A DNA stretch of 64,000 bases from Gramella sp. MT6. Lineage in GTDB: Bacteria > Bacteroidota > Bacteroidia > Flavobacteriales > Flavobacteriaceae. A program made the translations under genes and the position numbers. How positions within the stretch are numbered: the first letter of the stretch is position 1; every line of letters starts with the position of its first letter. The notes under the pieces were generated by a model. That model ran no database searches. It saw only the letters and a list, made by a program, of their open reading frames with translations, and had not been told where the DNA came from. The DNA is taken from NCBI RefSeq assembly GCF_019357415.1, contig NZ_CP048410.1:2575001-2639000 (forward strand), read 5' to 3'. Below, piece by piece: positions 52,198 to 61,179 of the stretch.

Positions 52198-54141
52198 CTA
52201 CTTTTTAAGATCGAATTTTCTTTCGAAATAATATTGACAATCTGGGAATCCAACCTTTTCACAAAGAACCTTGTATCTGGGATCATCCTTCAACATTAAT
52301 AAATTTGGATCAGTCTTTAACCATATTAAATCTACTTCGTGATTTTTTAAGGCTCTATTCAGCCAGTAAAAAGCTTTATCGTTACTTCCAAGACGCGCAT
52401 AATAATGTGCTACAAACACGTTAATTTCAGGTTCCCCGTTATTGGCCCTTTCAATAACCTCGTTTAGGTATTCCATGGATTTCTCTTCATTGTCAAGGTA
52501 ATAATAGGCAATAGCGAGGTGAATTACCATAGAGGCATAGCGTTTACTCGAAATTTGTAACGCAGTTTCCAGAACATCCTTTGCCTTTTCATAATCTTTC
52601 AAAGCGATATAAATGTTACCGAAATGGTCATTGTTTGGTTCAGAGTTAGGAGATCGAAATAATTCCTTTTGCATGATATATAAGGTTGTATCTATCTCTC
52701 CTTTAAAATAATAGGCGTAAACTACCGGCCAACTTCGACCACTATTTTGTGGATTTTCTTTAAGCCGATTATTTTCGCTTTCAATTACCTTATCATACCG
52801 TCCTAGCATTAAATTCAGAAAATCGGAAAAGAAATTTTCACCAACCTCTTTTCGATATTTAGTTAACATAGAGTCCGCAACCTTGAAATTCCAATTGTAA
52901 AATTCCTGTTCAGCTCGTGTACGCAATAAAGTCAGATTATCAGGATCCAGCGCTAATGCTTTCCTATAATAGGGTGCGGCTAAACTATCGGCTTTCCTTT
53001 TATTCATATTTCCAAACCAGGTACCCATGATTGAGTAAGTCCAACCTAATCTTTCGTAAGCCTCGGCAAATGTTGAATCTAATTCAATGGCCTTTTTAAA
53101 ATATTTTCTTGAGGCCTTAAAGTTCTTTGCTGAATTATTAGTCATAATAAACTGACCTAGTAAATAACTCTCGTAGGCTTCCATATTTTGAGTCATGGCT
53201 TTTTGTATTTCCTCCTGTTCCTCTTTTGTAACATTGGCATCTAATTTTTTGGCCACCATTTCGGCGACCTGAGCCTGCACTTTAAATATTGAATCGTAAG
53301 TACCTTTATATTCCTGTGACCAGAACATTTGCTCTGATTTGCCATCGATCAATTGTAGATTCATTTTAATGGAATTTCCTGACTTCTGAAATCCCGATTC
53401 CAGAATATAACGAACATCAAGTTCATCAGCGATCTCGGTTATTGTCTTTTCATTTTCTTTATAATTCATCACTGATGTAAGCGAAATAACCTTATTAATG
53501 CTTCTGATTTTTGATAACCTCGAGATGATTGCAGCGGTCATTCCATCACAAAAGGCTTCATTCTCCTGGCTCCCGCTCATATTTTTAAAAGGCAGAACAG
53601 CAATGGAATTGTCTGTTTCATCAATAGGCAATTCCCTAGTCTTAATATCTTCCTTTTTTGAGTCTATGTATTTATACCAACCCAGGCTGGCAAGTAAGAA
53701 GAATACCATAATGACGATGACATATACTTGATGTTTTCTGCTTTTTGTAGAGGTAGGTTCGGGGTTGTTAAGAAATGTTTGAATATTATCGTTATCCCTG
53801 GGATTTCTGAATTTTACTTCTCCAGGAGGATATCCAAAATATTGGTGAAAGCATGTATTAAAATATGTTGGGCTGCTAAATCCTACCTTATAGGCAATTT
53901 CAGAAGCTGTGGCCACATTATCCTGTAGCATATCCATAGCCTTATCCAGTCTGAATTCCCTGATAAACTGGCTGGTAGATTTTCCATTAATCGCTTTTAG
54001 TTTCCTATGCAACTGGGATCGGCTCACTCCAATTGCAGCCGCCAACTCTCTTACCCCAAAGTGTTCTTTTTCCAGATTTTCTTCCAGGATCTCCGTTAGT
54101 CTTTGAATAAACTTTTCATCTATGGATTGTTGGCCGCCCAT
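52198..54141 (-). CDS. Membrane-spanning AraC-type HTH / FlgO-TolB-like / TPR regulator
   Basis: A 647-residue protein in three parts. Residues ~15-108 form an AraC helix-turn-helix (FGVRELAAAIGVSRSQLHRKL; FSSPTYFNTCFHQYFGYPP). A membrane helix follows at ~139-157. Residues ~178-300 match the FlgO/TolB-like domain found in adenylate-cyclase-type proteins (SIAVLPFKNMSGSQENEAF). TPR-like repeats fill ~330-640 (FAEAYERLGWTYS; PDNLTLLRTRAEQ). The DNA-binding part would face the cytoplasm and the TPRs the periplasm, so it may pass an outside signal directly to DNA. It is one of several such Bacteroidota regulators; target unknown. Confidence 0.82.
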   Translation of the reverse strand: MGGQQSIDEKFIQRLTEILEENLEKEHFGVRELAAAIGVSRSQLHRKLKAINGKSTSQFIREFRLDKAMDMLQDNVATASEIAYKVGFSSPTYFNTCFHQYFGYPPGEVKFRNPRDNDNIQTFLNNPEPTSTKSRKHQVYVIVIMVFFLLASLGWYKYIDSKKEDIKTRELPIDETDNSIAVLPFKNMSGSQENEAFCDGMTAAIISRLSKIRSINKVISLTSVMNYKENEKTITEIADELDVRYILESGFQKSGNSIKMNLQLIDGKSEQMFWSQEYKGTYDSIFKVQAQVAEMVAKKLDANVTKEEQEEIQKAMTQNMEAYESYLLGQFIMTNNSAKNFKASRKYFKKAIELDSTFAEAYERLGWTYSIMGTWFGNMNKRKADSLAAPYYRKALALDPDNLTLLRTRAEQEFYNWNFKVADSMLTKYRKEVGENFFSDFLNLMLGRYDKVIESENNRLKENPQNSGRSWPVVYAYYFKGEIDTTLYIMQKELFRSPNSEPNNDHFGNIYIALKDYEKAKDVLETALQISSKRYASMVIHLAIAYYYLDNEEKSMEYLNEVIERANNGEPEINVFVAHYYARLGSNDKAFYWLNRALKNHEVDLIWLKTDPNLLMLKDDPRYKVLCEKVGFPDCQYYFERKFDLKK

Positions 54142-54451
54142 CCTGGGATTTACTTAAAGGAATTAGTTATTTCATTTTCATTGAAATGGGACATAACAAG
54201 TTACGGAATTTCGGGTCAAATAAGATATTCATTATTAGGTTGTTACGATGTGAAACTCCTGTTGGTAAAATAAGGAGGCTGATCTAAATCATTATATAGC
54301 TCAAAAATGAAATGCGATAGTCAGTGGTACCTATATGGTTAATGGAGTGAAAGTAACCGGATTTCCAAATTCTACTGAGGTTATCAGAAATTGTGCTAAA
54401 AACGGAACTTTATTGCCTATCGAAGATAAAGCGGTATTGTTCGCAAGATTT
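54142..54451. other. Gene-free stretch with a possible gene fragment
   Basis: 310 bp without a convincing complete gene. A short plus-strand frame from the ATG at 54334 reads VNGVKVTGFPNSTE, which resembles the end of DJ-1/PfpI-type proteins. It runs to a stop at 54477, overlapping the end of the next minus-strand gene. It may be a remnant; I do not call it a gene. Confidence 0.35.
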
Positions 54452-55891
54452 TTAATTCTTGAATATTTCAAGTTTTAGCATATCGTAATCTGAATTTAAT
54501 TCGGTGAAGTCTACCTCTTGATTTTTAAGATGTTTGTCAAAGAATGCAACTACTAGATCATTAGTGATCTCAAGCCCCAGATAAGGATCTATACTACCAG
54601 CCTTACTAATTGCATTTATAGGAATCATCAACGGGATGTCCATGAAATTACTATGAAGAGTGTTTAGTACCCTTGCTTCATAAAAAATATCCTTGCTTTT
54701 ATTAATGTAAGCATGAGAATTAAGATCTTCCTTATCTTCTGGCCAGTCGGCAGAAATATATAGGAATGGATCATTGAAAGATGTATTCACAATTCTTCCC
54801 CATTGAACACCGTCGATATTAGCACCGGCTTTTATGCGCTCGTCTACGAGCAGAGCATTACCAGCTGCACCTCCGCCACGAGAATGTCCAAAAACACCAA
54901 TATTGTCAAGATCTAATTTACCTTTTAAAAAGCCTGAAGCGTTTAGGTCCTCCAATTCTGATACCACATCTGAAATATCCTGGGACCATCGCTCCACGAT
55001 TTCTCTTACAAAATAACTTTCCAGACCTTTCTTTACAACAGGATGGCGTTTTTCGAATTTTATGTTTTGCTGAAAAGCCTCTCTAACAGGTGCAAGCTTT
55101 TCCCAGGTCCCGGATTCAATCTTTCTGGCATATTCATAATCAAAATATACTTCAGATCCATCGGGGAAGCTAGAACCGGTACTTTCATAAGTGTGATTTA
55201 AAGCAATAATTATATAACCGTGACTGGCAATCTCAGTCAATAGGGCATAATATCCATTGGCTTTGGAATTATAACCATGAGAAAATATTAGCACAGGAAA
55301 TTCTTCATCGGCAACCCTAGTTTCCCTGTATACTTTTGTTTCAATCTTATCTAAATAATTGAAAGCAGCATCCGGAAGGCCATATTTCTGAGCAAAACCA
55401 TGACGCCCGCCTTCATCGATGTATAGATCTTTTTGATCGTTGGTTTCTTTGGAAGGATACCAGATTTTGGCCATTAATTTTCTGCGATCTGAAGCATCTT
55501 CAGTTATAACTTCATCACGGTCTATATTAAACAACATATCCCTTGTTCCTACCTGGTATTCACCTTGTAATTCAGGAAGTTTAAACACAGGAAAAATAGA
55601 GGGTAGGGCAATGGCAAGAGCGAGCAATAAAGTGAATCCCATTCCTTTTAAAACTCTTAGCGCCTTTTTGGAACGTTTTTGTGTTTGTCTAAATGCGCTA
55701 AAAATTGCAAAGAGACAGATAAGGTATCCCGGCATCATTTGCCAGCGAAATCCTTCAAATATCAAATGAGTAAAAAGAAAACTTATTAATCCGCCAATTA
55801 TCCAATATCTGTTTATCTCGATCCTGGAAAAGAAATTAAAAATTAGAAATAGGGTCGAAGCCAATAGAAGTAAAATTTCAAAAACCTGCAT
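54452..55891 (-). CDS. Membrane-anchored alpha/beta hydrolase (PAF-acetylhydrolase-like)
   Basis: A 479-residue protein with three to four N-terminal membrane helices (to residue ~110), then a hydrolase domain. FPVLIFSHGYNSKANGYY is the oxyanion strand region and GVFGHSRGGGAAG is the GxSxG nucleophile elbow with the catalytic serine. ALNHTYESTGSSFPDG and a later LHSNFMDIPLM hold the expected acidic and histidine positions of the type II PAF-acetylhydrolase/dienelactone hydrolase group. The substrate is unknown. Confidence 0.8.
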   Translation of the reverse strand: MQVFEILLLLASTLFLIFNFFSRIEINRYWIIGGLISFLFTHLIFEGFRWQMMPGYLICLFAIFSAFRQTQKRSKKALRVLKGMGFTLLLALAIALPSIFPVFKLPELQGEYQVGTRDMLFNIDRDEVITEDASDRRKLMAKIWYPSKETNDQKDLYIDEGGRHGFAQKYGLPDAAFNYLDKIETKVYRETRVADEEFPVLIFSHGYNSKANGYYALLTEIASHGYIIIALNHTYESTGSSFPDGSEVYFDYEYARKIESGTWEKLAPVREAFQQNIKFEKRHPVVKKGLESYFVREIVERWSQDISDVVSELEDLNASGFLKGKLDLDNIGVFGHSRGGGAAGNALLVDERIKAGANIDGVQWGRIVNTSFNDPFLYISADWPEDKEDLNSHAYINKSKDIFYEARVLNTLHSNFMDIPLMIPINAISKAGSIDPYLGLEITNDLVVAFFDKHLKNQEVDFTELNSDYDMLKLEIFKN

Positions 55892-56053
55892 TCTTTAAAT
55901 TTTATTGATTTGTGCCTACAATGTTAGATATTATCGGGCTTCAGGGCAATGTAGAAACCATATCAAAATGTGCATTCTACCTACAAACCTTAGATATTCT
56001 CGAATCTGAAGTCAGTTTTTGAAAATTTGAGAGGAAATGGATACGATTTGAAA

Positions 56054-56827
56054 CTACTGAGCAATTTTTGACTTTTGCAGTTTACCCACCGAGTCTTTTT
56101 TATAAGTTCTGCTAATAGGAAGTGTTTGATCTTTAATATCTACTGAAGTAGTTGTGAAAGAAGTTACATACTCCAAATTAATTATAAAGGATCGGTGAAT
56201 TCTTAAAAATTGATCTGGAAGATTCTTGTTCAGGCTGGTAATCTTTTCCCTGGTTATCAATTCATCGTTAGAAGTTACGATCTTCACATAATCGTTTAAA
56301 CTTTCAATATAATAGAGATCCTTAAAATCGATTAGGTGATTTTTTCGATCTGCTCTTATCAAAATTTTTTCCTGTTCGTTTTTCTCTTTATCAGATTGTA
56401 ATTTCTCCACTAAAGTTTCCTTTTTTTGAAACTGCATCACGAGTCGAACAAAACTTGTTGCGAAGACTATCAGGTAGAGCATAATTCCAAGGGTGAATAT
56501 AGAAATACCTTCGAGGCTTACAACATTGGTGCTGGTTTGCGCCAGCATCACGAAAGTAAATAGAGCTACGAGCATTTCCAGATATAAGGAAGCTATTATT
56601 AAGTAAATAAAATATAAGATGAATTTCCCGTATCTCTCTTTTAGAAGATACCTGGGAACGAGGAAGAAATTGAAAATATAAGTGGTAATTACTACGATGG
56701 GGAGTAGAAATACTGAAAAATAAAATGCCAGCTTATAGCTTTTCCAACTGAATCCAAAAAACAAAGTCAGGAACAGAAGGATTATACCCCAGAAAACTGA
56801 ATGCAGTATGTAGCGATTCCTGAACAA
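56054..56827 (-). CDS. Membrane-bound LytTR DNA-binding protein
   Basis: A 257-residue protein with four membrane helices in the first ~135 residues, a charged helix (EKLQSDKEKNEQEK), and a C-terminal LytTR domain with LYYIESLNDYVKI and FLRIHRSFIINLEYVTSF. It has no receiver domain, so it senses through its membrane part rather than by phosphorylation. Similar proteins occur throughout Bacteroidota. The divergent ExbB-like gene 103 bp away is a candidate target. Confidence 0.85.
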   Translation of the reverse strand: MFRNRYILHSVFWGIILLFLTLFFGFSWKSYKLAFYFSVFLLPIVVITTYIFNFFLVPRYLLKERYGKFILYFIYLIIASLYLEMLVALFTFVMLAQTSTNVVSLEGISIFTLGIMLYLIVFATSFVRLVMQFQKKETLVEKLQSDKEKNEQEKILIRADRKNHLIDFKDLYYIESLNDYVKIVTSNDELITREKITSLNKNLPDQFLRIHRSFIINLEYVTSFTTTSVDIKDQTLPISRTYKKDSVGKLQKSKIAQ

Positions 56828-56930
56828 CCTATTTAAAAATTGAAATGAATGTAAAAACCATTTTAAAGATCTTAAATCAAAATCTAATTATATTTGATTG
56901 TAAAAATATCAGATTTAGAGTTTTTAAGGT

Positions 56931-57308
56931 ATGATTGATCTGTTTTTTAAAGGTGGGGCATTATTTATGAGCATTCTATCACTGGTTCTATTGGCGATAA
57001 TCATTAGTGCTGTTCTTATCAGTATTCCTTTTTTCAGGGAAAGAAACAATCATTCAGACAAATTAATCAGAATCAATAATTATATAAAATCATTAAGTCT
57101 TTTTGCATTGATCTTCGGAATACTTGGTCAGCTTATAGGTTTGTTTTCAGCCTTTAGTGCGGTGAAAATAGGATCTGTGGAAGCTTCTCCAGCCATGATG
57201 ATGAAAGGATTTGAAGTTTCTATGATATCAAGTATTTATGGGGCATTGATATTTATTCTGGGAATTATACTTCATGGATACTTTAGAAGATTCAGGAATT
57301 TAGCGTGA
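56931..57308 (+). CDS. MotA/TolQ/ExbB-like proton channel protein
   Basis: A 125-residue membrane protein with three helices (residues ~12-33, 54-75 and 97-118). LFALIFGILGQLIGLFSAFSA and KGFEVSMISSIYGALIF follow the second and third helix pattern of ExbB/TolQ, in which the pore-lining helices are kept. It lacks the large cytoplasmic loop of full ExbB and no ExbD partner follows, so it may be a stand-alone homologue or another family. It is divergent from the LytTR membrane protein. Confidence 0.72.
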   Translation: MIDLFFKGGALFMSILSLVLLAIIISAVLISIPFFRERNNHSDKLIRINNYIKSLSLFALIFGILGQLIGLFSAFSAVKIGSVEASPAMMMKGFEVSMISSIYGALIFILGIILHGYFRRFRNLA

Positions 57309-57317
57309 ATATTGTAA

Positions 57318-57431
57318 GCTCCAGGTAAGAGACACATCCCTACATATCGAGAACTGACTTAGTTTTTATTTTCCTGATTTTAAAACTACCTTTTTTCTAC
57401 AACAGCGCTTATTTGCGATGAGTCGTTCTTG
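57318..57431 (-). repeat. Cassette repeat J (very degenerate)
   Basis: The right part, TTCTACAACAGCGCTTATTT then GCGATGAGTCGTTCTTGG, aligns with TTCTAACGGTGCCGCTTATT then GGCGATGAACCGTTGTTGG of the array repeat, and GACTTAG precedes it. The stop codon of the minus-strand gene at 57386 lies inside it. Confidence 0.5.
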
Positions 57432-58096
57432 GTTATAGAAATTTGTAGTGCATTTCTAATTTTAGAAATTCTCTGTTTATTCTCTTCCAGTTTCTCAATA
57501 TTCGATCTATATGTTTTGATGTTCTTAATATTGGGAAAGGACAATCTTTTATTGGCAAAAGACTTGGTGAAAACTAAGTTCGGATAATTTAAAATCAGGA
57601 TAATAAGTTGTGTTGTATTCGTTCTTTCAACTTCAAATCCAATTTTCTTAGCCGTTCTCTGATTCAGTACATAGGTAGTCCCAGTAATTTCTAAATTTGG
57701 TTTATCCTTGTTCGATTCCATTAAATTCAGGATCCCGTTTAGATATTCAAATAGAATATAATTTCTTCTATTTTTTCCATTAGCATCTTTATTTAAAACA
57801 AAGTAATAATCAAACAGGGTACCTCCATGAATGGTAATCTGATTCTCTTTTTCTTTCTCTGAAATTAAAAGTGAAGATTCGTACCGTAATTTTCCATTTT
57901 TTATCATCGATGGCATATCGAAAAATGAAGCTATTACTGAAAGTACGATCCAGAAACTTATTGGCGCCAGGAAATAAAATTTAAAATAAAACGAAATAAG
58001 AAAGACTGGTATTAGAATCGATAAAACAATTGAAATCAACTTTATATAAAAGTTTCTTTTTTGTTTTGGTGATAATTCAAAGTATTTATTTCGCAA
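57386..58096 (-). CDS. Membrane protein of unknown function
   Basis: A 236-residue protein with two adjacent N-terminal helices (residues ~15-53) and a soluble C-terminal domain that reads ENQITIHGGTLFDYYFVL and TTQLIILILNYPNLVF. I do not recognise a family. The start codon is uncertain (TTG by the frame). Its last residues are encoded within degenerate repeat J and its start is near repeat K, which places it as an old cassette. Confidence 0.58.
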   Translation of the reverse strand: MRNKYFELSPKQKRNFYIKLISIVLSILIPVFLISFYFKFYFLAPISFWIVLSVIASFFDMPSMIKNGKLRYESSLLISEKEKENQITIHGGTLFDYYFVLNKDANGKNRRNYILFEYLNGILNLMESNKDKPNLEITGTTYVLNQRTAKKIGFEVERTNTTQLIILILNYPNLVFTKSFANKRLSFPNIKNIKTYRSNIEKLEENKQRISKIRNALQISITKNDSSQISAVVEKR

Positions 58097-58117
58097 ATCT
58101 AATTTCTGTTTAAGTAG

Positions 58118-58255
58118 TATTATAGTCGGTTTAGATCAGTACAAGAAGCAATGAAGGGGACTTGATCCGGACATCTTTAAATCAACTTATTATTGGTTCT
58201 ATTGGTCAGAAAAATGATTTTTTCCTAGCGCTGCTGACTATTATTAATATATCTT
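58118..58255 (-). repeat. Cassette repeat K (degenerate)
   Basis: GGGGACTTGATCCGG, TTATTATTGGTTCTATTGGT and TTTCCTAGCGCTGCTGACTA align in order with GGGACGCGG, TTAGTATTGGTTTGTTGGTC and TTTCTAACGGTGCCGCTTATT of the consensus. The stop of the minus-strand esterase at 58225 lies within it. Confidence 0.55.
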
Positions 58256-59067
58256 AACCCATCGTACATAGCTTTTAAAGGTACAGAACGATGGTTTTCT
58301 TTTTCAAAATATTTTATTTCAACATTTAAGGGTTCTTCTGTGTTCTTTATGATCGATGAATAGAGATAGTCGTGTCTTTTTTTATTCCTCTCGTAATTCG
58401 CCTCTCCCTGGTTGGCGGTAGCTATATAAAGTTTTTTCTTCAGTGATAATGGTGAAATAGAATCAACTTTATTATTCATCATCTCTTCGCTCCACCATAT
58501 ACTTGGGTCTATGGAAATGTAAGCATTGAAAACGCTATTTTCATCCATATATGAATTTAGGGTAAGCAGACCTCCTAAAGAATGTCCAATGAGGGTTCTG
58601 GAGGCCTCTGTTCTGTAATTTTCATCAATATAAGGGATTAATTCTTTCTCAATAAAATTCAAAAAATCTCTTCCACCTCCCATAGTATTTGGTCGTTTGG
58701 TCTTGATTTTGGTAACAGTAAAATCTCGTTCACGGTCAACATTCTCAATGGCGATAATAATACTTTCTGGCATTAAATTGTTTCGGTTCCTATCGGAGCT
58801 CATAAAATGTACTATTCCAGCTGCTGTTTTGAAATGAGTATATCCATCTAATAATATGATAACTGGATATTTTTTCGTCTGTTCAAATGAATCATTATAG
58901 GAATCTGGCAAACTGATTAAACAAGTTCTTTCTTCATCTAAAATATTCGATTTAATGACAAACTTATTTCCTAGTACAATATCAGTTTTATTTTGTCCTA
59001 TTGTGGTTTGCACTCCCGAAAGAAAAATATATAAAATTACAAATGTCATGTTTTTCATTATTTGCAT
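58225..59067 (-). CDS. Secreted alpha/beta hydrolase (esterase D/IroE-like)
   Basis: A 280-residue secreted esterase. The signal is MTFVILYIFLSGVQTTIGQ; a start at the internal Met (59058) is also possible. KYPVIILLDGYTHFKTAAG is the oxyanion strand, SRTLIGHSLGGLLTLNSY the GxSxG elbow and ENHRSVP carries the catalytic histidine. This is the pattern of siderophore-esterase and esterase D-like proteins. Its substrate is unknown. It is bounded by degenerate repeats K and L. Confidence 0.8.
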   Translation of the reverse strand: MQIMKNMTFVILYIFLSGVQTTIGQNKTDIVLGNKFVIKSNILDEERTCLISLPDSYNDSFEQTKKYPVIILLDGYTHFKTAAGIVHFMSSDRNRNNLMPESIIIAIENVDRERDFTVTKIKTKRPNTMGGGRDFLNFIEKELIPYIDENYRTEASRTLIGHSLGGLLTLNSYMDENSVFNAYISIDPSIWWSEEMMNNKVDSISPLSLKKKLYIATANQGEANYERNKKRHDYLYSSIIKNTEEPLNVEIKYFEKENHRSVPLKAMYDGLRYINNSQQR

Positions 59068-59084
59068 TATGTTTTGATGGGACT

Positions 59085-59195
59085 CGATAATTGCAAGTTG
59101 CGGAGTAGGGTAGGTGGTCGTGACATTTTTAGTAATGGGTTAATTTTGATTTGTTTGTCTACTTTCCAATACAGAAGTTTTCAACTCCTAATTTT
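59085..59195 (-). repeat. Cassette repeat L (degenerate)
   Basis: CGATAATTGCAAGTTGCGGA then GTAGGG aligns with CGGTTATCGCAAGTTGCGGG then AGTAGGA of repeat F. The right half has largely decayed. It marks the end of the array traces. Confidence 0.5.
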
Positions 59196-59399
59196 GCTGG
59201 GCTTAGCTAAAAATGAGGTGTAATCCAGGTACAAAACCATTTCTAACATCTTAAAATAACTACTAAAATGTTGCATAAAATACAGTCATTAAATAATATT
59301 AGTAAAATAAGGCATTGAGCTAATATTGAGTTTATACTTCGAATTGGCTCCAAGTAGGACCCATCATAGAACAACTACTTAAAATACTTCCAGGTACAA

Positions 59400-59620
59400 A
59401 ACTTACATTAGAAGCCTTACAAGATATGCCATAGACCTAGAGAATGAACAAATCAAACAAGCCCTCTTAAAAAACAAAAACCTTCCAGTGACTAATCTTT
59501 GAAAATGGAGATACTAGAAAACAACTAATCGCACGAAGTAGGTGCCTACTCTATAAAGCCGGAAAAACCAACAATAAACCACACAAAACCTGAAAACGAA
59601 ATAATAACTGCAAGTAATGT
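59400..59620 (+). pseudogene. Remnant of an ISL3-type (ISAon1-like) transposase
   Basis: Broken frames: YIRSLTRYAIDLENEQIKQ up to about 59520, and FENGDTRKQLIARSRCLLYK to about 59580. The latter matches the conserved TRKQLLARSRYLL segment of ISAon1-like ISL3 transposases. Stops and frameshifts occur throughout. The rest of the 799-bp gap 59068-59866 shows no intact gene. Confidence 0.42.
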
Positions 59621-59825
59621 AAAATGGGGGTGGTTATCCCTTGTAAGGAAATTCAAGTTCTGTGGGAGCAAATCCTGGAGAGACTCAACTGAAGCTTTAG
59701 TTTCAGGATTCTTATTGAAATTTTATGAAGGATTTTCACAACACCACATATTTATAAACTGAGCTAAAAACGTTGTAAAATCATATATAAACAATAATCA
59801 ATAAAAATTTAATTTCGAATAGTTC

Positions 59826-59853
59826 GGTTTGTTCGAAACCATAACTATTTTTG
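59826..59853 (+). promoter_or_regulatory. Likely promoter/operator of the GbsR-type gene
   Basis: TATTTTTG at 59846-59853 matches the Bacteroidota -7 element TAnnTTTG. Immediately upstream, GGTTT-gttcg-AAACC (59826-59840) is a small inverted repeat that could bind a dimeric regulator, suggesting autoregulation. A TTTG at 59828 is a candidate -33 element, but the spacing is short. Confidence 0.4.
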
Positions 59854-59866
59854 CCTGGATTTTACT

Positions 59867-60406
59867 GTGGGTGAGTTAATAATTATCGACAATGAGGAGA
59901 AAAAACAATTCGAAATGAAAGAAAAAATATGCAGAGAAAAAATGGACTTAGTTGAAAAACTAGGTGTGCATTTAGAGAATAGAGAACAGTTAGCTCCATT
60001 TGCGGCACGTATTTTAGCTTATATCATTCTTACAGGTAAAATAGGTACCACATTTGACGATATGGTGACAATCCTTCGCGCAAGTAAGAGTACTATTTCT
60101 ACACACCTCAATCATTTACAGGATTTAAAAAAAATAGTGTATATCACAAAAACTGGAGATCGCAAAAGATATTTCATTATAAATAAGGATTTGATTGTTC
60201 AGTACATCGATGCTATGATAAATGAATGGCAAGAAGTTAAAGCGTTACATTTAGAAATAAAGAAATATAAAGAGACGATTAACACGCAAAAAATTATAAA
60301 TGAAGAAGAAAAATTCGATTTAAATTTTCATAATGACTATATCAAATTTTTAGATGAAGCAAGTATGTCAATAAAACAATTAAGAGAGAACCAGTTTAAT
60401 ATTTAA
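59867..60406 (+). CDS. GbsR/MarR family transcriptional regulator
   Basis: A 179-residue winged-helix regulator. PFAARILAYIILTGKIGTTF then DMVTILRASKSTISTHLNHL is the helix-turn-helix, and TKTGDRKRYFII the wing; a helical C-terminus follows. The start is a GTG at 59867; an ATG 16 codons later is possible. In Bacteroidota such genes commonly head RND efflux operons. Here only a shredded remnant of that operon lies downstream, so the regulator has probably outlived its targets. Confidence 0.85.
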   Translation: MGELIIIDNEEKKQFEMKEKICREKMDLVEKLGVHLENREQLAPFAARILAYIILTGKIGTTFDDMVTILRASKSTISTHLNHLQDLKKIVYITKTGDRKRYFIINKDLIVQYIDAMINEWQEVKALHLEIKKYKETINTQKIINEEEKFDLNFHNDYIKFLDEASMSIKQLRENQFNI

Positions 60407-60420
60407 AGTCAGATTAAAAA

Positions 60421-60940
60421 TGAAATCCAATAAACTGATAATCATCTAGTCACTAAGTGTATGCTTAGTCATTGTAAGTTGTAGTGATAAACAAGAAAAC
60501 CCACAAGTTTCTCAAAGGCCACCTGTACCTTTTCCAGTAACACAACTGCAACCTAAAACAGTTACAGGATTTACAGAATACCCGGCAGCCAGTGAGGGCA
60601 TAATAAACAGTGATGTTAGAGCTAAAACATCTGGTTACATTCAAAAAGTATTGGTGGACGAAGGGCAAAAAATTACGAAAATGCGAAGTGTTATATAAGT
60701 TAGAGACACAGGCGTTGAGTCAAGGTGCTGCAGCAGCAAAGCACTTATCAATGTGGCACAAGTAAAGGCAAGACTCAAAAAGAAGTTGCACTTGCACAGC
60801 AACAGCAAGCCTTACTTGAGTTTAAGAAGACCCTGTTGATTGCCGGGAGTGAAGTATCTAATGCGTTGTTTACCTTTGAATCTGAAACTAAAAAATTCGA
60901 GTTTAGAAAAAATGAAGTTGAAGAAAGTTACAACAATTAG
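60421..60940 (+). pseudogene. Chimeric remnant of an RND efflux operon (adaptor fused to outer-membrane factor)
   Basis: The first part reads as a membrane-fusion adaptor: a lipoprotein signal ending VIVSC, then YPAASEGIINSDVRAKTSGY and IQKVLVDEGQK, then LETQALSQGAAAAK. It has an in-frame TAG near 60448 and frameshifts near 60680. The last part (60770-60940) reads EVALAQQQQALLEFKKTLL and AGSEVSNALFTFESETKKF, the end of a TolC/OprM-type channel. The pump and most of both neighbours are missing, so a large deletion joined the ends. Confidence 0.75.
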
Positions 60941-61022
60941 TTTCGCTTGTAGACTAATATGAAGCGCTGCGCGGCGGATGGAGATAATATTAAATACTTA
61001 ATAAACCTTTTTAACCAAAACT

Positions 61023-61178
61023 ATGTACTCAATCCTAGTTGCGACAAATTTTTCTAAAACATCAGACAATGCTGTTCTGTATTCAGCATCATTAGCTCAA
61101 CTGTTAAATACAAAACTGGTGCTTTTTAATGCTTTTAAGTTGCCCTCACTCACAGCACACAACGAACCAAAAAAATAA
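61023..61178 (+). pseudogene. 5' fragment of a universal stress protein gene
   Basis: The frame reads MYSILVATNFSKTSDNAVLY then SASLAQLLNTKLVLFNAFKL, the start of a UspA-domain protein, and then runs into IS1634-type sequence after about 40 residues. The ATG and the A-rich context before it are intact. The insertion or a later deletion removed the rest. Confidence 0.7.
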
Positions 61179-61179
61179 A

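Noticed and set aside
54334..54477. Complete DJ-1/PfpI-like gene
   Set aside because: Only about 15 residues resemble the family and the frame ends inside the neighbouring hydrolase gene; at most a fragment.
36741..59195. Classical mobile integron with intI
   Set aside because: No tyrosine recombinase is found in any frame of the window, and the outer arms do not fit GTTRRRY. I keep the attC-like description but do not call an integron.
59620..59760. Possible riboswitch or group II intron piece
   Set aside because: I looked for a cobalamin-box or intron domain V pattern around GGGGGTGGTTATCC and found no consistent fold.
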